Shown here piece after piece: positions 42,861 to 51,367 of a stretch of 64,000 bases of DNA. The notes below the pieces were generated by a model. That model ran no database searches and was not told where the DNA came from. It worked only from the letters and a program-made list of their open reading frames with translations. The stretch's first letter is position 1; each line of letters opens with the position of its first letter. Source of the DNA: Rhodobacter sp. (GTDB lineage Bacteria; Pseudomonadota; Alphaproteobacteria; Rhodobacterales; Rhodobacteraceae); assembly GCA_020637595.1 (NCBI GenBank), contig JACKKE010000004.1, positions 124,001 to 188,000 of the forward strand, written 5' to 3'. The translations under genes and the position numbers were made by a program.

Positions 42861-44291
42861 CTACCCGCGCCGCCCCGCGCTTGCGTCCAGCGGAAACACC
42901 TTGGCCGGGTTCAACAGCCATTTCGGATCGAACACGTCCTTGACGCGCATCTGCGCCTCCAGATCGTCACGGGCGAATTGCACATGCATCAGGTCGCGTT
43001 TTTCGATCCCCACGCCGTGTTCGCCGGTCAGGCAGCCGCCCACCTCAACGCAAAGCTTCAGGATCTCGGCGCCGAAGGCCTCGCAGGTCTCCAGATCGCC
43101 GGGCTTGTTGGCGTCGAACAGGATCAGCGGGTGCATGTTGCCGTCGCCCGCGTGGAACACGTTGGCCACGTCCAGCCCGAATTCCTTCGACATCTCGTCG
43201 ATCCGGCGCAGCACGAAGGGCAGTTCACTGACCGGGATCGTGCCGTCGAGGCACATGTAATCGTTGATCTGCCCCATCGCGCCAAAGGCCGATTTGCGCC
43301 CCAGCCAGATCTTGGCGGATTCCGCTTCCGACTGGCTTTCGCGGAACTCGACCGGGTCGTGGCGCATGGCGATCTGGCGGATCAGGCCGAGCTGCTCGGC
43401 GATCTCGTCCTCCGATCCCTCGACCTCGACGATCAACAGCGCCTCGCAATCCGGGTAGCCAGCATGGGCAAAGGCTTCGGTCGCGCGAATGCAGGGACGG
43501 TCCATGAATTCGATGGCGACGGGCAGGACGCCGGCCTTGATGATGTCGCTGACGCAGGCGCCGGCGACCTCGTTGGCGTTGAAGCCGATCAGCACCGGGC
43601 GTGCGCCCTCGGGCTTCGGCAGGATGCGCAGGGTGGCTTCGGTCACCACGCCCAGCTGACCCTCGGAGCCGCAGACCAGCCCCAGCAGGTCGAGCCCCCC
43701 GGCATCCATATGCGCGCCGCCCAGTTCGACCACGGTGCCGTCCATCAGCACCATCGTCACACCCAGAAGGTTGTTCGTCGTCACCCCGTATTTCAGGCAA
43801 TGCGCCCCGCCCGAGTTCATGCCGATGTTCCCGGCAATCGCGCAGGCCAGCTGCGACGACGGATCGGGGGCATAGAAGAATCCGTCGGTTTCCACCGCAC
43901 CGGTCACCGACAGGTTGGTGCGCCCGGTCTGAACCCGAATGAAGCGGTTGTCGTAATCCGTTTCCAGCACGTCCCGCAGCCGCGCTACGCCCAGGATCAC
44001 GCTGTCCTCGGTCGGCAGCGCGCCGCCCGCCAACGAGGTGCCCGAACCGCGCGGCACCACCGGCACGCCCTCCGCATGGCAGATCGCCAGCACCGCCGAG
44101 ACCTCGTCGGTCGAGGCCGGCAGCACCGCCGCCAGCGGCGGGCAGCGATAGGCGGTCAGCCCGTCGCATTCATAGGCGCGGGTTTCCGTAGGGTCGTCGA
44201 TCACCGCATCGGGCGGCAGCACATCGCGCAGGCGCGCGACGATCCGGTCACGCCGGGCCAGGACATCCGCGTTGGGCTGGGGCATCTGCAT
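42861..44291 (-). CDS. glcD: Glycolate oxidase catalytic subunit GlcD
   Basis: The flavin subunit that oxidises glycolate (or D-lactate) to glyoxylate. The 476 residues carry the PCMH FAD domain ('VPVVPRGSGTSLAGGALP', 'AGNIGMNSGGAHCLKYG') and the C-terminal 'CLTGEHGVGIEKRDLM'. The ATG at 44291 has GGAGGA 6 bases upstream. It is the first gene of glcDEF. A promoter with TTGATC and TATATT overlaps an inverted repeat just upstream, suggesting control by a GntR-type regulator. Confidence 0.94.
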   Translation of the reverse strand: MQMPQPNADVLARRDRIVARLRDVLPPDAVIDDPTETRAYECDGLTAYRCPPLAAVLPASTDEVSAVLAICHAEGVPVVPRGSGTSLAGGALPTEDSVILGVARLRDVLETDYDNRFIRVQTGRTNLSVTGAVETDGFFYAPDPSSQLACAIAGNIGMNSGGAHCLKYGVTTNNLLGVTMVLMDGTVVELGGAHMDAGGLDLLGLVCGSEGQLGVVTEATLRILPKPEGARPVLIGFNANEVAGACVSDIIKAGVLPVAIEFMDRPCIRATEAFAHAGYPDCEALLIVEVEGSEDEIAEQLGLIRQIAMRHDPVEFRESQSEAESAKIWLGRKSAFGAMGQINDYMCLDGTIPVSELPFVLRRIDEMSKEFGLDVANVFHAGDGNMHPLILFDANKPGDLETCEAFGAEILKLCVEVGGCLTGEHGVGIEKRDLMHVQFARDDLEAQMRVKDVFDPKWLLNPAKVFPLDASAGRRG

Positions 44292-44305
44292 GGCTGATCC
44301 TCCGT

Positions 44306-44328
44306 ATTGGTAAAATATACTAACCAAT
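44306..44328 (-). promoter_or_regulatory. Operator-like inverted repeat on the glcD promoter
   Basis: ATTGGT-N11-ACCAAT has perfect 6-bp arms and encloses the probable -10 box TATATT (complement of 44314-44319); a -35 TTGATC lies 18 bases farther upstream. TTGGT/ACCAA half-sites are typical of the FadR branch of GntR regulators (GlcC, PdhR, LldR), although their usual spacer is 3 bases. Confidence 0.5.
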
Positions 44329-44444
44329 TTTTGCAAAGATCAAGCGAAACGGCCCGTTGGCCTCCGGTTTTTCGCCCACCCACCCCGCGTTTCGCCCCAT
44401 CCGCCCGCTTGACATCGACCCGAAACCGCGTGGCACATGGGTCC

Positions 44445-45152
44445 ATGTCGCTCAGTACCCTTTTTGACCCCTTCGATTCCCTCGACCTGCTGGCCCTGCT
44501 GCTGATCGGCACGGCCTGGGTCTGGCTGGGAATCCGCATCGAATCCACCCGCAGCGCGAAACCCTCGGTCACCGTGCTGATGGCCAGCTATCGGCGCGAG
44601 TGGATGCGCCAGTTCGTCAGCCGCACGCCGCGGATCTATGACGCCGCCGTGCTGGGCAACCTGCGCCAGTCGACCAGTTGGCTGGCCTCGACGACGATGA
44701 TCGCGCTGGGTGGGCTGTTCGCGCTGATCGGCAATACCGCGCCGCTGATCTCGGTCGCCGAGGATCTGTCGCTCACCCCGCATTCCGGCCGCGCGATGGA
44801 GCTGAGGCTGATGCTCGCCGCACTGTTCCTGACCCACGCCTTTCTGAAATTCCTGTGGTCGAACCGGCTGTTCGGCTATTCGGCGGTGGTGATGTCGGCG
44901 GTGCCCAACGACCCCGGTGATCCGGTGGCCCTGCCACGCGCGATGCAGGCCGCGGAAATCGGCATCCGGGCGGCTTGGAACTTCAACCGCGGGCTGCGGG
45001 CAACCTATTTCGCGCTGGCCTCGCTGGCCTGGCTTTTGGGGGGGCCGGCGCTGATCGCCGCCACGCTGGGGCTGATCTGGATGATCTGGTCGCGCGAATT
45101 CGCCTCGCATTCGCGCACGATCCTGCTGGACCCGCCGCCGCCCCGGTGCTGA
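44445..45152 (+). CDS. DUF599 membrane protein
   Basis: A 235-residue inner-membrane protein with about four hydrophobic segments (near residues 9-27, 78-98, 119-140 and 189-222). The family blocks 'YRREWMRQFVSRTPRIYDAA' and 'SNRLFGYSAVVMSAVPND' identify DUF599. It is divergent from glcD. No function is established for the family. Confidence 0.85.
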   Translation: MSLSTLFDPFDSLDLLALLLIGTAWVWLGIRIESTRSAKPSVTVLMASYRREWMRQFVSRTPRIYDAAVLGNLRQSTSWLASTTMIALGGLFALIGNTAPLISVAEDLSLTPHSGRAMELRLMLAALFLTHAFLKFLWSNRLFGYSAVVMSAVPNDPGDPVALPRAMQAAEIGIRAAWNFNRGLRATYFALASLAWLLGGPALIAATLGLIWMIWSREFASHSRTILLDPPPPRC

Positions 45153-45159
45153 GGCCACG

Positions 45160-46824
45160 TCACCGGCCCTGCGCCGCCTCGCCCTGGGCGCGCGCCGCGC
45201 TCAACTCCTGCCCCGGGGTCAGCGCCTCGGGGTCGAGGCGCAGCTCGATCACCGCGACGGTGCCCGAGGCCTGCGCGCGCTCAAACGCCGCGGCGAAATC
45301 CTCGGTTCGTTCGACGGTCTCGCCATGCCCGCCATAGGCCCGCGCCAGCGCCGCGAAATCGGGGTTGAACAGGTCGGTCCCCGAGACCCGCGCCGGATAG
45401 GTGCGCTCCTGATGCATGCGGATCGTGCCATAGCGGCCGTTGTTGGCAACGATCACGATCGGCTTTGCACCGTATTGCCGCGCCGTCGACAGCTCGTTCA
45501 GCGTCATCTGGAAACAGCCGTCACCGGCAAAGCAGACCACCGTCTTTTCCGGGTGTTCGAGGCTGGCCGCGACAGACGCCGGAAATCCGTAGCCCATCGA
45601 CCCCGAGGTCGGCGCCAGTTGCCCAGGATAGCGGCGGGCGCGGAAATAACGGTGCATCCAGGTGCAGTAATTGCCCGCGCCGTTGGTGGCGATGGCGTCG
45701 TCGGGCAGGGTCTGCGACAGCCACAGCATGATTTCTTCCAGCTTCACGTCGCCAGGTGTGGCGCGGGGGGTGACCCAGGCCTCCTGCGCGGCGCGGCCGG
45801 CGGCGGTCCAGTCCGACCAGTCGGGCAGGCCCTGCGGCACGCTCTGCGCCAGCGCCGCGACCATCGACGGCGCATCCTGCACGATCGCCACATCGGGCCG
45901 CCAGACATGGCCCAGCTCGTCGGGGTCGGTGTGGACGTGGACGATGGTCTTGCCCGGTGCGCCCGGGTTGAGCAGCGTATAGCCGTTGGTCGCCGTATCG
46001 CCCATCCGCGCGCCCAGAATCACCAGGCAGTCGGCCTCTTGCAGGCGCTTGCCCAGCGCCGGGTTCATGCCGACGCCCAGATCGCCGATATAGGCCGGGT
46101 TGCGTGCGTCCAGCCGGTCCTGGCGGCGGAAGGTCAGCGCGACCGGCAGGCCCGAGGCCGCGGCCAGATCCGCCAGATCGGACGCCGCCTGCGTCGACCA
46201 GTGCGGCCCGCCGACCACCAGCATCGGCTTTTTCGCGCCCTTCAGCGCGTCCCAAATTGCCTGCACCTCGGGCGTCGAGGGGGCGCGCACCGGGGCCAGC
46301 CGCGGCGGCAGGTCGGCCACATCCGCATGCGCCGACAGCATGTCCTCGGGCAGCGCCAGCACCACCGGCCCAGGCCGCCCCGAGCGTGCGATGTGGAACG
46401 CCCGGCTGAGGTATTCGGGCAGACGCGCGGTGTCGTCGATCTCGGCCGCCCATTTCGCCAGCCCGCCGAACATGCGGCGATAGTCGACCTCCTGAAACGC
46501 ATCGCGGTCGCGGTCGGTCGTGGCGATCTGGCCGACGAACAGGATCATCGGCGTACTGTCCTGCTGCGCGACATGCACGCCGCTGGAGGCGTTGGTCGCG
46601 CCCGGACCACGGGTGACAAAGGCGATGCCGACCTCGCCGGTGAGCTTGGCATGGGCCTCGGCCATCATCGACACGCCGCCTTCCTGACGGCCGACGATAT
46701 TTTCGATGCCGCTGCCAACAAGGCCATCGAGCACCGCGAGAAAGCTCTCGCCGGGGACCGAGAAGATCCGCCGCACGCCTTCCGCCTTCAGATGATCGAC
46801 CAGGATCTGCCCGCCGTGCCGCAT
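45160..46824 (-). CDS. Thiamine-diphosphate enzyme, acetolactate synthase-like
   Basis: A 554-residue ThDP-dependent enzyme with the three domains of the acetolactate-synthase group. The cofactor-activating Glu48 lies in 'IVGRQEGGVSMMAEAHA', and the ThDP/Mg motif starts 'FAGDGCFQMTLNELSTA' and ends near 'VIVANNGRYGTIRMHQ'. It is shorter than IlvB at the C-terminus and has no regulatory-subunit gene nearby. The presence of Glu48 argues against glyoxylate carboligase despite the glcDEF neighbourhood. It may be a decarboxylase or carboligase of unknown substrate. Confidence 0.85.
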   Translation of the reverse strand: MRHGGQILVDHLKAEGVRRIFSVPGESFLAVLDGLVGSGIENIVGRQEGGVSMMAEAHAKLTGEVGIAFVTRGPGATNASSGVHVAQQDSTPMILFVGQIATTDRDRDAFQEVDYRRMFGGLAKWAAEIDDTARLPEYLSRAFHIARSGRPGPVVLALPEDMLSAHADVADLPPRLAPVRAPSTPEVQAIWDALKGAKKPMLVVGGPHWSTQAASDLADLAAASGLPVALTFRRQDRLDARNPAYIGDLGVGMNPALGKRLQEADCLVILGARMGDTATNGYTLLNPGAPGKTIVHVHTDPDELGHVWRPDVAIVQDAPSMVAALAQSVPQGLPDWSDWTAAGRAAQEAWVTPRATPGDVKLEEIMLWLSQTLPDDAIATNGAGNYCTWMHRYFRARRYPGQLAPTSGSMGYGFPASVAASLEHPEKTVVCFAGDGCFQMTLNELSTARQYGAKPIVIVANNGRYGTIRMHQERTYPARVSGTDLFNPDFAALARAYGGHGETVERTEDFAAAFERAQASGTVAVIELRLDPEALTPGQELSAARAQGEAAQGR

Positions 46825-46935
46825 GTGTCGCCCCCTTCGTTGCTGCGGCGAAGGTGGCGCAAGCCGGGCCGGGTTGCAAGGTTGCACCGCCCGCGCTGCG
46901 TGTTAGGTCAACGGCACGCAACCGGAGAGTTTGGA

Positions 46936-47466
46936 ATGACCGAAAGAACCTTGCTGGGCCTGTGCGGCGCGTTGCGCGCGGCCAGCCTGAACCGCAAGTT
47001 GATGCTGGAGGCCGCGCGGCTGTGGGATGGCCGCTTTGTCGAGGGCGACCTGCGCCTGCCGCTCTATGATGGCGATCTGGAGGATGCGGGCATGCCGGAC
47101 GCGGTGCTGCGTCTTTGCGAGGCGATCCGCGCGGCGGATGCGCTGGTCATCGCCTGCCCGGAATACAACAAGGCCCCGCCCGGAGTGCTGAAGAACGCGC
47201 TGGACTGGATCAGCCGGGTCAAGCCGAACGCGCTCTGGGGCAAGCCGGTGGCGATTGTCTCGGCCACCGACGGGCGCGCGGGCGGCGAGCGGACGCAGAC
47301 GATGCTGCGAGCGATGCTGGCCCCGCACCGGGTCGAGGCGCTGGGCTGGCCAGAGGTGCTGGTGGCCGATGCGAGCGCGCAGTTCGACGCGGATGGCCGG
47401 CTGGTGAACGCCCAGAACCGCACGGCGCTGGAGGCGCTGATGACCCGGCTCAGCACGGCGGTGTGA
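46936..47466 (+). CDS. NADPH-dependent FMN reductase
   Basis: A 176-residue flavodoxin-fold reductase. The FMN-phosphate loop is 'GLCGALRAASLNRKLMLEAA' at the N-terminus, and the second FMN contact 'CPEYNKAPPGVLKNALDWIS' is the P-E-Y-N signature of the family (azoreductase/chromate reductase type). The ATG at 46936 follows GGAGAG. It is divergent from the ThDP-enzyme gene. Confidence 0.9.
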   Translation: MTERTLLGLCGALRAASLNRKLMLEAARLWDGRFVEGDLRLPLYDGDLEDAGMPDAVLRLCEAIRAADALVIACPEYNKAPPGVLKNALDWISRVKPNALWGKPVAIVSATDGRAGGERTQTMLRAMLAPHRVEALGWPEVLVADASAQFDADGRLVNAQNRTALEALMTRLSTAV

Positions 47467-47481
47467 CCCGGTGGAGGCGGA

Positions 47482-47558
47482 GCGGGGGGCATCGAGCCCC
47501 CCGCACCGCCCGGGGGTTCCACCCCCGCACCCCGGGCGTATTTTCAACAAGATGAAAG
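47482..47558 (+). repeat. Dispersed intergenic repeat, copy 2
   Basis: Inverted relative to copy 1 (42771-42860). It ends GTATTTTCAACAAGATGAAAG and contains the perfect hairpin CGGGGGT-N3-ACCCCCG (47511-47527). It lies between the FMN-reductase gene and the slt gene, where the hairpin may also stop transcription. Confidence 0.6.
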
Positions 47559-47614
47559 GGGAAGGCGGTGTCGCTCCGGCCTCCGATCCGTGGCCTTCGA
47601 TCCGTGGGCCCCGT

Positions 47615-49567
47615 TCAGTCGCGCCCGCGCAGGATGTCGGTCAGGCCGATCGGGCCGCTCTGTCCGGCCAGCAGCGCGCGATAGATCACCACCGCTTCGG
47701 TCACCCGCATCACATAGTTGCGGGTTTCGGTGAAGGGGATCATCTCGACCCAGTCCACAGGATCAGTGGCGGCGTCGCGCGGATCGCCGTGCTCCTGGAT
47801 CCAGCGGCGCGGGCGGCCCGGCCCGGCGTTATAGCCCGCCGAGACCAGCGACAGCGTGCCGCCGAAGAGATCCGAGAGTTCCTCGAGATAGCCGGCGCCG
47901 AGCACCGCGTTATAGGCCGCGTCGGTCGTCAGGCGCGATTCATCGAAATCGACACCGATGCGCCGCGCGGTATGCGCGCCGGTCGCCGGCAGCACCTGCA
48001 TCAATCCGCGGGCGTCGGCGTGGCTGGTCACGCGATGATCGAACTCGCTTTCGCGCCGGGCGATCGCCAGCGCGAGGTCGGGCGGCACGCGCAGGTCGGC
48101 TTCGGCCAGGTCGGTCACCGGGAAATAGGCGCGCGGCAGGACGATGCCGCGGGTCACCGCCTCCTTGGCGATCTTCAGCGCGAAATTCGCCTCGTTCCGT
48201 TCCAGCCAGTATTGCGCGAGCGCCCCCAGTTCGGCCTCGGAGGTCAGGGTCTCGGCCAGTTGCAGGGTGAAGCGGCGCGCCTCATACCATTGCCCGGCCG
48301 CGTAGAGCAGGCGCGCCGCCTCGAAGAGGTCGGACCGCGCCAGGGCGGTGTCATGCCAGTCGGGATAGGGGGGCGGGGTCAGGATCGCCGGATCCAGTGT
48401 CAATCCCAGCCGCTCGGCGGCGAGCTGGCCGTAATAGGCCGTCTGGAACTGCGCGCCAAAGGCGTAGGCGGTGCGCGCCGCCTCGGCGTCGCCGATGGCC
48501 TCCTGCGCGCGCCCCTCCCAATAGCCGGCGCGGCCCAGGCTGATCGGACTGGACACCCGGTCGCGCAGCCGGACGAAATGGTGCAGGGCATCCTGCGGCC
48601 GGTTCAGAGAGCGCAGCGCCACATAGCCCGCGAGCCATTCGAGATCGGCCAGCTCCACGCCCTCGGTCAACCCGTGGCGGGCGGCAAGATCATAGGCCAG
48701 CCGGGCATCGCCCGCATCCAGCGCCCGCCGCGCCAGCCGCGCGCGCTGCGCCGCCCAGCGTTCAGGGCGGCCCAGCCGGTCGGGCGAGCGTTCGAGCAGC
48801 AGCTCGGTCGCCGAGTCGGTCAGCCCGCGCCCGAGCCGCCAATAGAACCGGTCATAAGCCAGCCCCGGATCGTCGGCCAACCCCTCGGGCACCGCGGCGA
48901 TCATCGCATCGACGCCGTCCGCGCGCGCCTGCAGTGCCAGGCGGGCCCGGGCCAGACGCTGGTGACCGGCATCGACGCGCGGGATCATCCGTTCGGCCTG
49001 GGCCCGTTCGTCGCGCCACAGCAGGGCGTCCAGACGCTCGGCATGCCAGGCCGCGAGGCGCGCGCCATAGCGGGCGAGAAGCGCCTGTTCCTGGGCCTCG
49101 CTCAGATCGAAACCGGTCCAGACGCGGTGCAGGAATTCAGTCGTGTCCTGTCCGGTCTCCTCCTGCGCGGCGAGCAGGGCAAGGGCGCCGACGGTGGTCT
49201 GGACCTGGCGCGTGGTGAACCAGTCGATAACCACCTGCGGTGGCTGCCCTTCGAGCCGGTATTCCGCCTGCGCCCGGACCTGGTTCATGTTCGGCCAGTG
49301 CTGGTGGGCGCCTTCGAAGGCGGCGAAGGTGGTGAAGTCCCCCGCGATCCCCTCGCGCAGGATGCGCCACGTGGCGATGCGCACACCGACCGGCCCGGCT
49401 GCGTCGCGCAACCGCTCGACCCCGGCGACATCGCCCGCGCGCACCGCTGCCACCAAGGCCCCGATCGCCCCGGTCGAGCGCGCGGGTGGCGGGCCGTCGA
49501 AGGCCAGCGCGGCGCTGGCCTCGATCAGCATCGCGGCAAGGGAGGGCAACAGGGGGAGGCGGCGCAT
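47615..49567 (-). CDS. slt: Soluble lytic transglycosylase (Slt70-like)
   Basis: A periplasmic enzyme that cleaves the glycan of peptidoglycan to 1,6-anhydro-muropeptides. The 650 residues comprise a signal peptide (cleavage after ALA), a long helical ring-like region (residues about 30-480) and the lysozyme-like catalytic domain with the Glu in 'LALAIARRESEFDHRV', then 'ADARGLMQVLPATG' and 'LVSAGYNAGPGRPRRW'. It is divergent from dapA, a pairing common in Rhodobacterales. Confidence 0.92.
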   Translation of the reverse strand: MRRLPLLPSLAAMLIEASAALAFDGPPPARSTGAIGALVAAVRAGDVAGVERLRDAAGPVGVRIATWRILREGIAGDFTTFAAFEGAHQHWPNMNQVRAQAEYRLEGQPPQVVIDWFTTRQVQTTVGALALLAAQEETGQDTTEFLHRVWTGFDLSEAQEQALLARYGARLAAWHAERLDALLWRDERAQAERMIPRVDAGHQRLARARLALQARADGVDAMIAAVPEGLADDPGLAYDRFYWRLGRGLTDSATELLLERSPDRLGRPERWAAQRARLARRALDAGDARLAYDLAARHGLTEGVELADLEWLAGYVALRSLNRPQDALHHFVRLRDRVSSPISLGRAGYWEGRAQEAIGDAEAARTAYAFGAQFQTAYYGQLAAERLGLTLDPAILTPPPYPDWHDTALARSDLFEAARLLYAAGQWYEARRFTLQLAETLTSEAELGALAQYWLERNEANFALKIAKEAVTRGIVLPRAYFPVTDLAEADLRVPPDLALAIARRESEFDHRVTSHADARGLMQVLPATGAHTARRIGVDFDESRLTTDAAYNAVLGAGYLEELSDLFGGTLSLVSAGYNAGPGRPRRWIQEHGDPRDAATDPVDWVEMIPFTETRNYVMRVTEAVVIYRALLAGQSGPIGLTDILRGRD

Positions 49568-49666
49568 GGTTACTCTTGAAAAGGACCGGCAGAGAGTCTA
49601 ACCGCACAAGACGTCTGCGCAACACACAAACGGGTCAGGCCGGCGCAGTCGCAAAAGGAGTATCTG

Positions 49667-50539
49667 ATGTTCCGGGGTTCGCTTCCTGCCATGATCACGC
49701 CGTTCACCAACGGTGCGGTCGATTTCGAGACGCTCAATGCGTTCATCGAATGGCAGATCTCTGAGGGCAGCCACGGCCTCGTTCCGGTGGGAACCACCGG
49801 CGAGAGCCCGACGCTGACGCATGAAGAGCACGAGCAGGTGATCGAGGCCACCGTCAAGGCCGCTGCCGGTCGGGTGCCGGTGATTGCGGGCGCGGGCTCG
49901 AACAACACGGTCGAAGCAATCCGGTTCCTCAAACACGCGCAGAAGGTCGGCGCGGATGCGGGGCTTGTCGTCACGCCTTATTACAACAAGCCGACCCAGG
50001 CCGGGCTGATCGCGCATTACCGCGCGCTGCATGACGCCTGCGATCTGCCGATCATCATCTATAACATCCCGGGCCGGTCGGTGATCGACATGTCGCCCGA
50101 GACGATGGGCGAGCTGGCGAAACTGCCGCGCATCATCGGCGTCAAGGACGCGACCGGCAAGCTGGAGCGCGTGTCGATGCAGCGCGAGACCTGCGGCAAG
50201 GACTTTGTCCAGCTGTCGGGCGAGGATGCGACCGCACTGGGCTTCAACGCGCATGGTGGCGTCGGCTGCATCAGCGTCACCGCGAACGTCGCGCCCAAAC
50301 TGTGCGCGCAGTTCCAGGAAGCGACGCTGGCAGGCGATTATGCCAAGGCGCTGGAGTTCCAGGACCGGCTGATGCCGCTGCACACGGCGATCTTCCTGGA
50401 ACCCGGGCTGGTCGGTGCGAAATACGCGCTGTCGCGTCTGGGCAAGTGCCGCGACGAGGTGCGTCTGCCGCTGGTCGGCCTGACCGATGGCGTGAAAAAG
50501 GCCATCGACGCCGCAATGGCGCATGCCGGGCTGCTCTGA
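49667..50539 (+). CDS. dapA: 4-hydroxy-tetrahydrodipicolinate synthase DapA
   Basis: This enzyme condenses pyruvate with aspartate semialdehyde, the first step of the lysine/diaminopimelate branch. The 290-residue barrel shows 'GTTGESPTLTHEEH', the Tyr-bearing 'VVTPYYNKPTQAGL' and the Schiff-base Lys160 in 'IIGVKDATGKLERV'. Start at ATG 49667 after AAAAGGAG. A strong terminator follows at 50564-50594. Confidence 0.95.
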   Translation: MFRGSLPAMITPFTNGAVDFETLNAFIEWQISEGSHGLVPVGTTGESPTLTHEEHEQVIEATVKAAAGRVPVIAGAGSNNTVEAIRFLKHAQKVGADAGLVVTPYYNKPTQAGLIAHYRALHDACDLPIIIYNIPGRSVIDMSPETMGELAKLPRIIGVKDATGKLERVSMQRETCGKDFVQLSGEDATALGFNAHGGVGCISVTANVAPKLCAQFQEATLAGDYAKALEFQDRLMPLHTAIFLEPGLVGAKYALSRLGKCRDEVRLPLVGLTDGVKKAIDAAMAHAGLL

Positions 50540-50563
50540 CCGGGCTTTGCCGTCTGTTTTCGG

Positions 50564-50594
50564 AAAGGGGGCTGGCAGAACGGCCCCCTTTTTT
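50564..50594 (+). terminator. Terminator of dapA
   Basis: AAAGGGGGC (50564-50572) pairs with GCCCCCTTT (50583-50591) across a 10-base loop, followed by a T run. The end of the convergent MraZ-like gene lies at its edge. Confidence 0.9.
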
Positions 50595-50992
50595 CATGCG
50601 CGGGGCGGGGCGTAGAGTTCCCGGTTGGCGTCACCTGTCTTCAGCCGGACCTCGCAGGGCAGGGGCGCGAAGAGGTCGGCCAACGGATCCGGCAGGTGCA
50701 GGGCCTCTTGTTCTGCCGTGACGTCACAGGAATGACCAATATACAGCCGCTCGGCCGCCGCGCGTTCCAACGTCCCCGCCGGCATGGCGGCGATCCGTCT
50801 ATGCAGGGCATCCATTTCAGCCGTGGTGAACAGCAGCAACCGTCCCGCGCCTTTCTCGCGGCGCGGGTAGACCAGCGTGAACCTTGCGGTGCCATCCGGG
50901 CTCTCGGCGCGGGCCTGGTCAATCAGCGCCCCGGGCAGCGACACGGTGCCTCGGGCGCTGACCACCAGCGGGATGTGGGGGGCGTCGGTCAT
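50594..50992 (-). CDS. MraZ-fold protein, second of a tandem pair
   Basis: A 132-residue protein that aligns by eye with MraZ, the AbrB-fold repressor of the division/cell-wall cluster: 'VVSARGTVSLPGALI' in the first half, then 'LLLFTTAEMDALHRRIAAM', 'RLYIGHSCDV' and 'CEVRLKTGDANRELY', parallel to MraZ's LLLYP..EW, RLLLGHA and EVMLVGQ..KFELW. The usual D-x-x-G-R of the half-sites is weakened. It starts inside the stop of its paralogue (4-base overlap) and ends the six-gene operon. DNA binding is inferred from the fold. Confidence 0.65.
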   Translation of the reverse strand: MTDAPHIPLVVSARGTVSLPGALIDQARAESPDGTARFTLVYPRREKGAGRLLLFTTAEMDALHRRIAAMPAGTLERAAAERLYIGHSCDVTAEQEALHLPDPLADLFAPLPCEVRLKTGDANRELYAPPRA

Positions 50993-51363
50993 GCGCCTGC
51001 CTCTCGCTCCACCAACAACGGCCCGTTCTCGGTGTTCAGGCGGACCGCGCAGGGCAAGGGGCCAAGCGCCTGCGTCACCCGGTGCGGCAGGGCAAGGCGC
51101 GCGCCCTCGGCGTCATAGACGCACAGGATCGCGCCGGTCTGATAGGTGCGGACCAGCGTTTGCGCGACGGGCATCATGCCCGAGCGTTTCATTCGCGCGA
51201 TGCGATGTGCCACGGCCTCGGCCATCGGCCGGTCGAGCACCCAGAACCGCCCCTTGGCCAGCGCCTCGGGCGGGCAGGCGACCACCACCTTGCGCGGGTC
51301 CAGAAACCCCTTGGGCAGGGTCAGCCAGCCGTCGGTGTCGATGGTGGCCGTTCCGTCCTTCAT
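50989..51363 (-). CDS. MraZ-fold protein, first of a tandem pair
   Basis: The 124 residues show two AbrB-like half-repeats: 'TATIDTDGWLTLPKGFL' near the N-terminus and 'AILCVYDAEGARLALPHRV' in the second half, joined by the helical 'FWVLDRPMAEAVAHRIARM'. This is the MraZ layout. Its second half ends LPCAVRLNTENGPLLVE, nearly the same as the paralogue's LPCEVRLKTG. The ATG at 51363 begins 5 bases after the stop of the amidohydrolase gene, so it belongs to the catabolic operon, far from any dcw genes. Confidence 0.65.
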   Translation of the reverse strand: MKDGTATIDTDGWLTLPKGFLDPRKVVVACPPEALAKGRFWVLDRPMAEAVAHRIARMKRSGMMPVAQTLVRTYQTGAILCVYDAEGARLALPHRVTQALGPLPCAVRLNTENGPLLVEREAGA

Positions 51364-51367
51364 CACC

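Noticed and set aside
45160..46824. Glyoxylate carboligase (Gcl) as identity of the ThDP enzyme
   Set aside because: Gcl has Val where this protein has the activating Glu48, and the length and context do not match.
45325..47466. 713-codon plus-strand frame read as a large protein
   Set aside because: Only its last 176 codons (from 46936) are a real FMN reductase; the upstream part is antisense to the ThDP enzyme.
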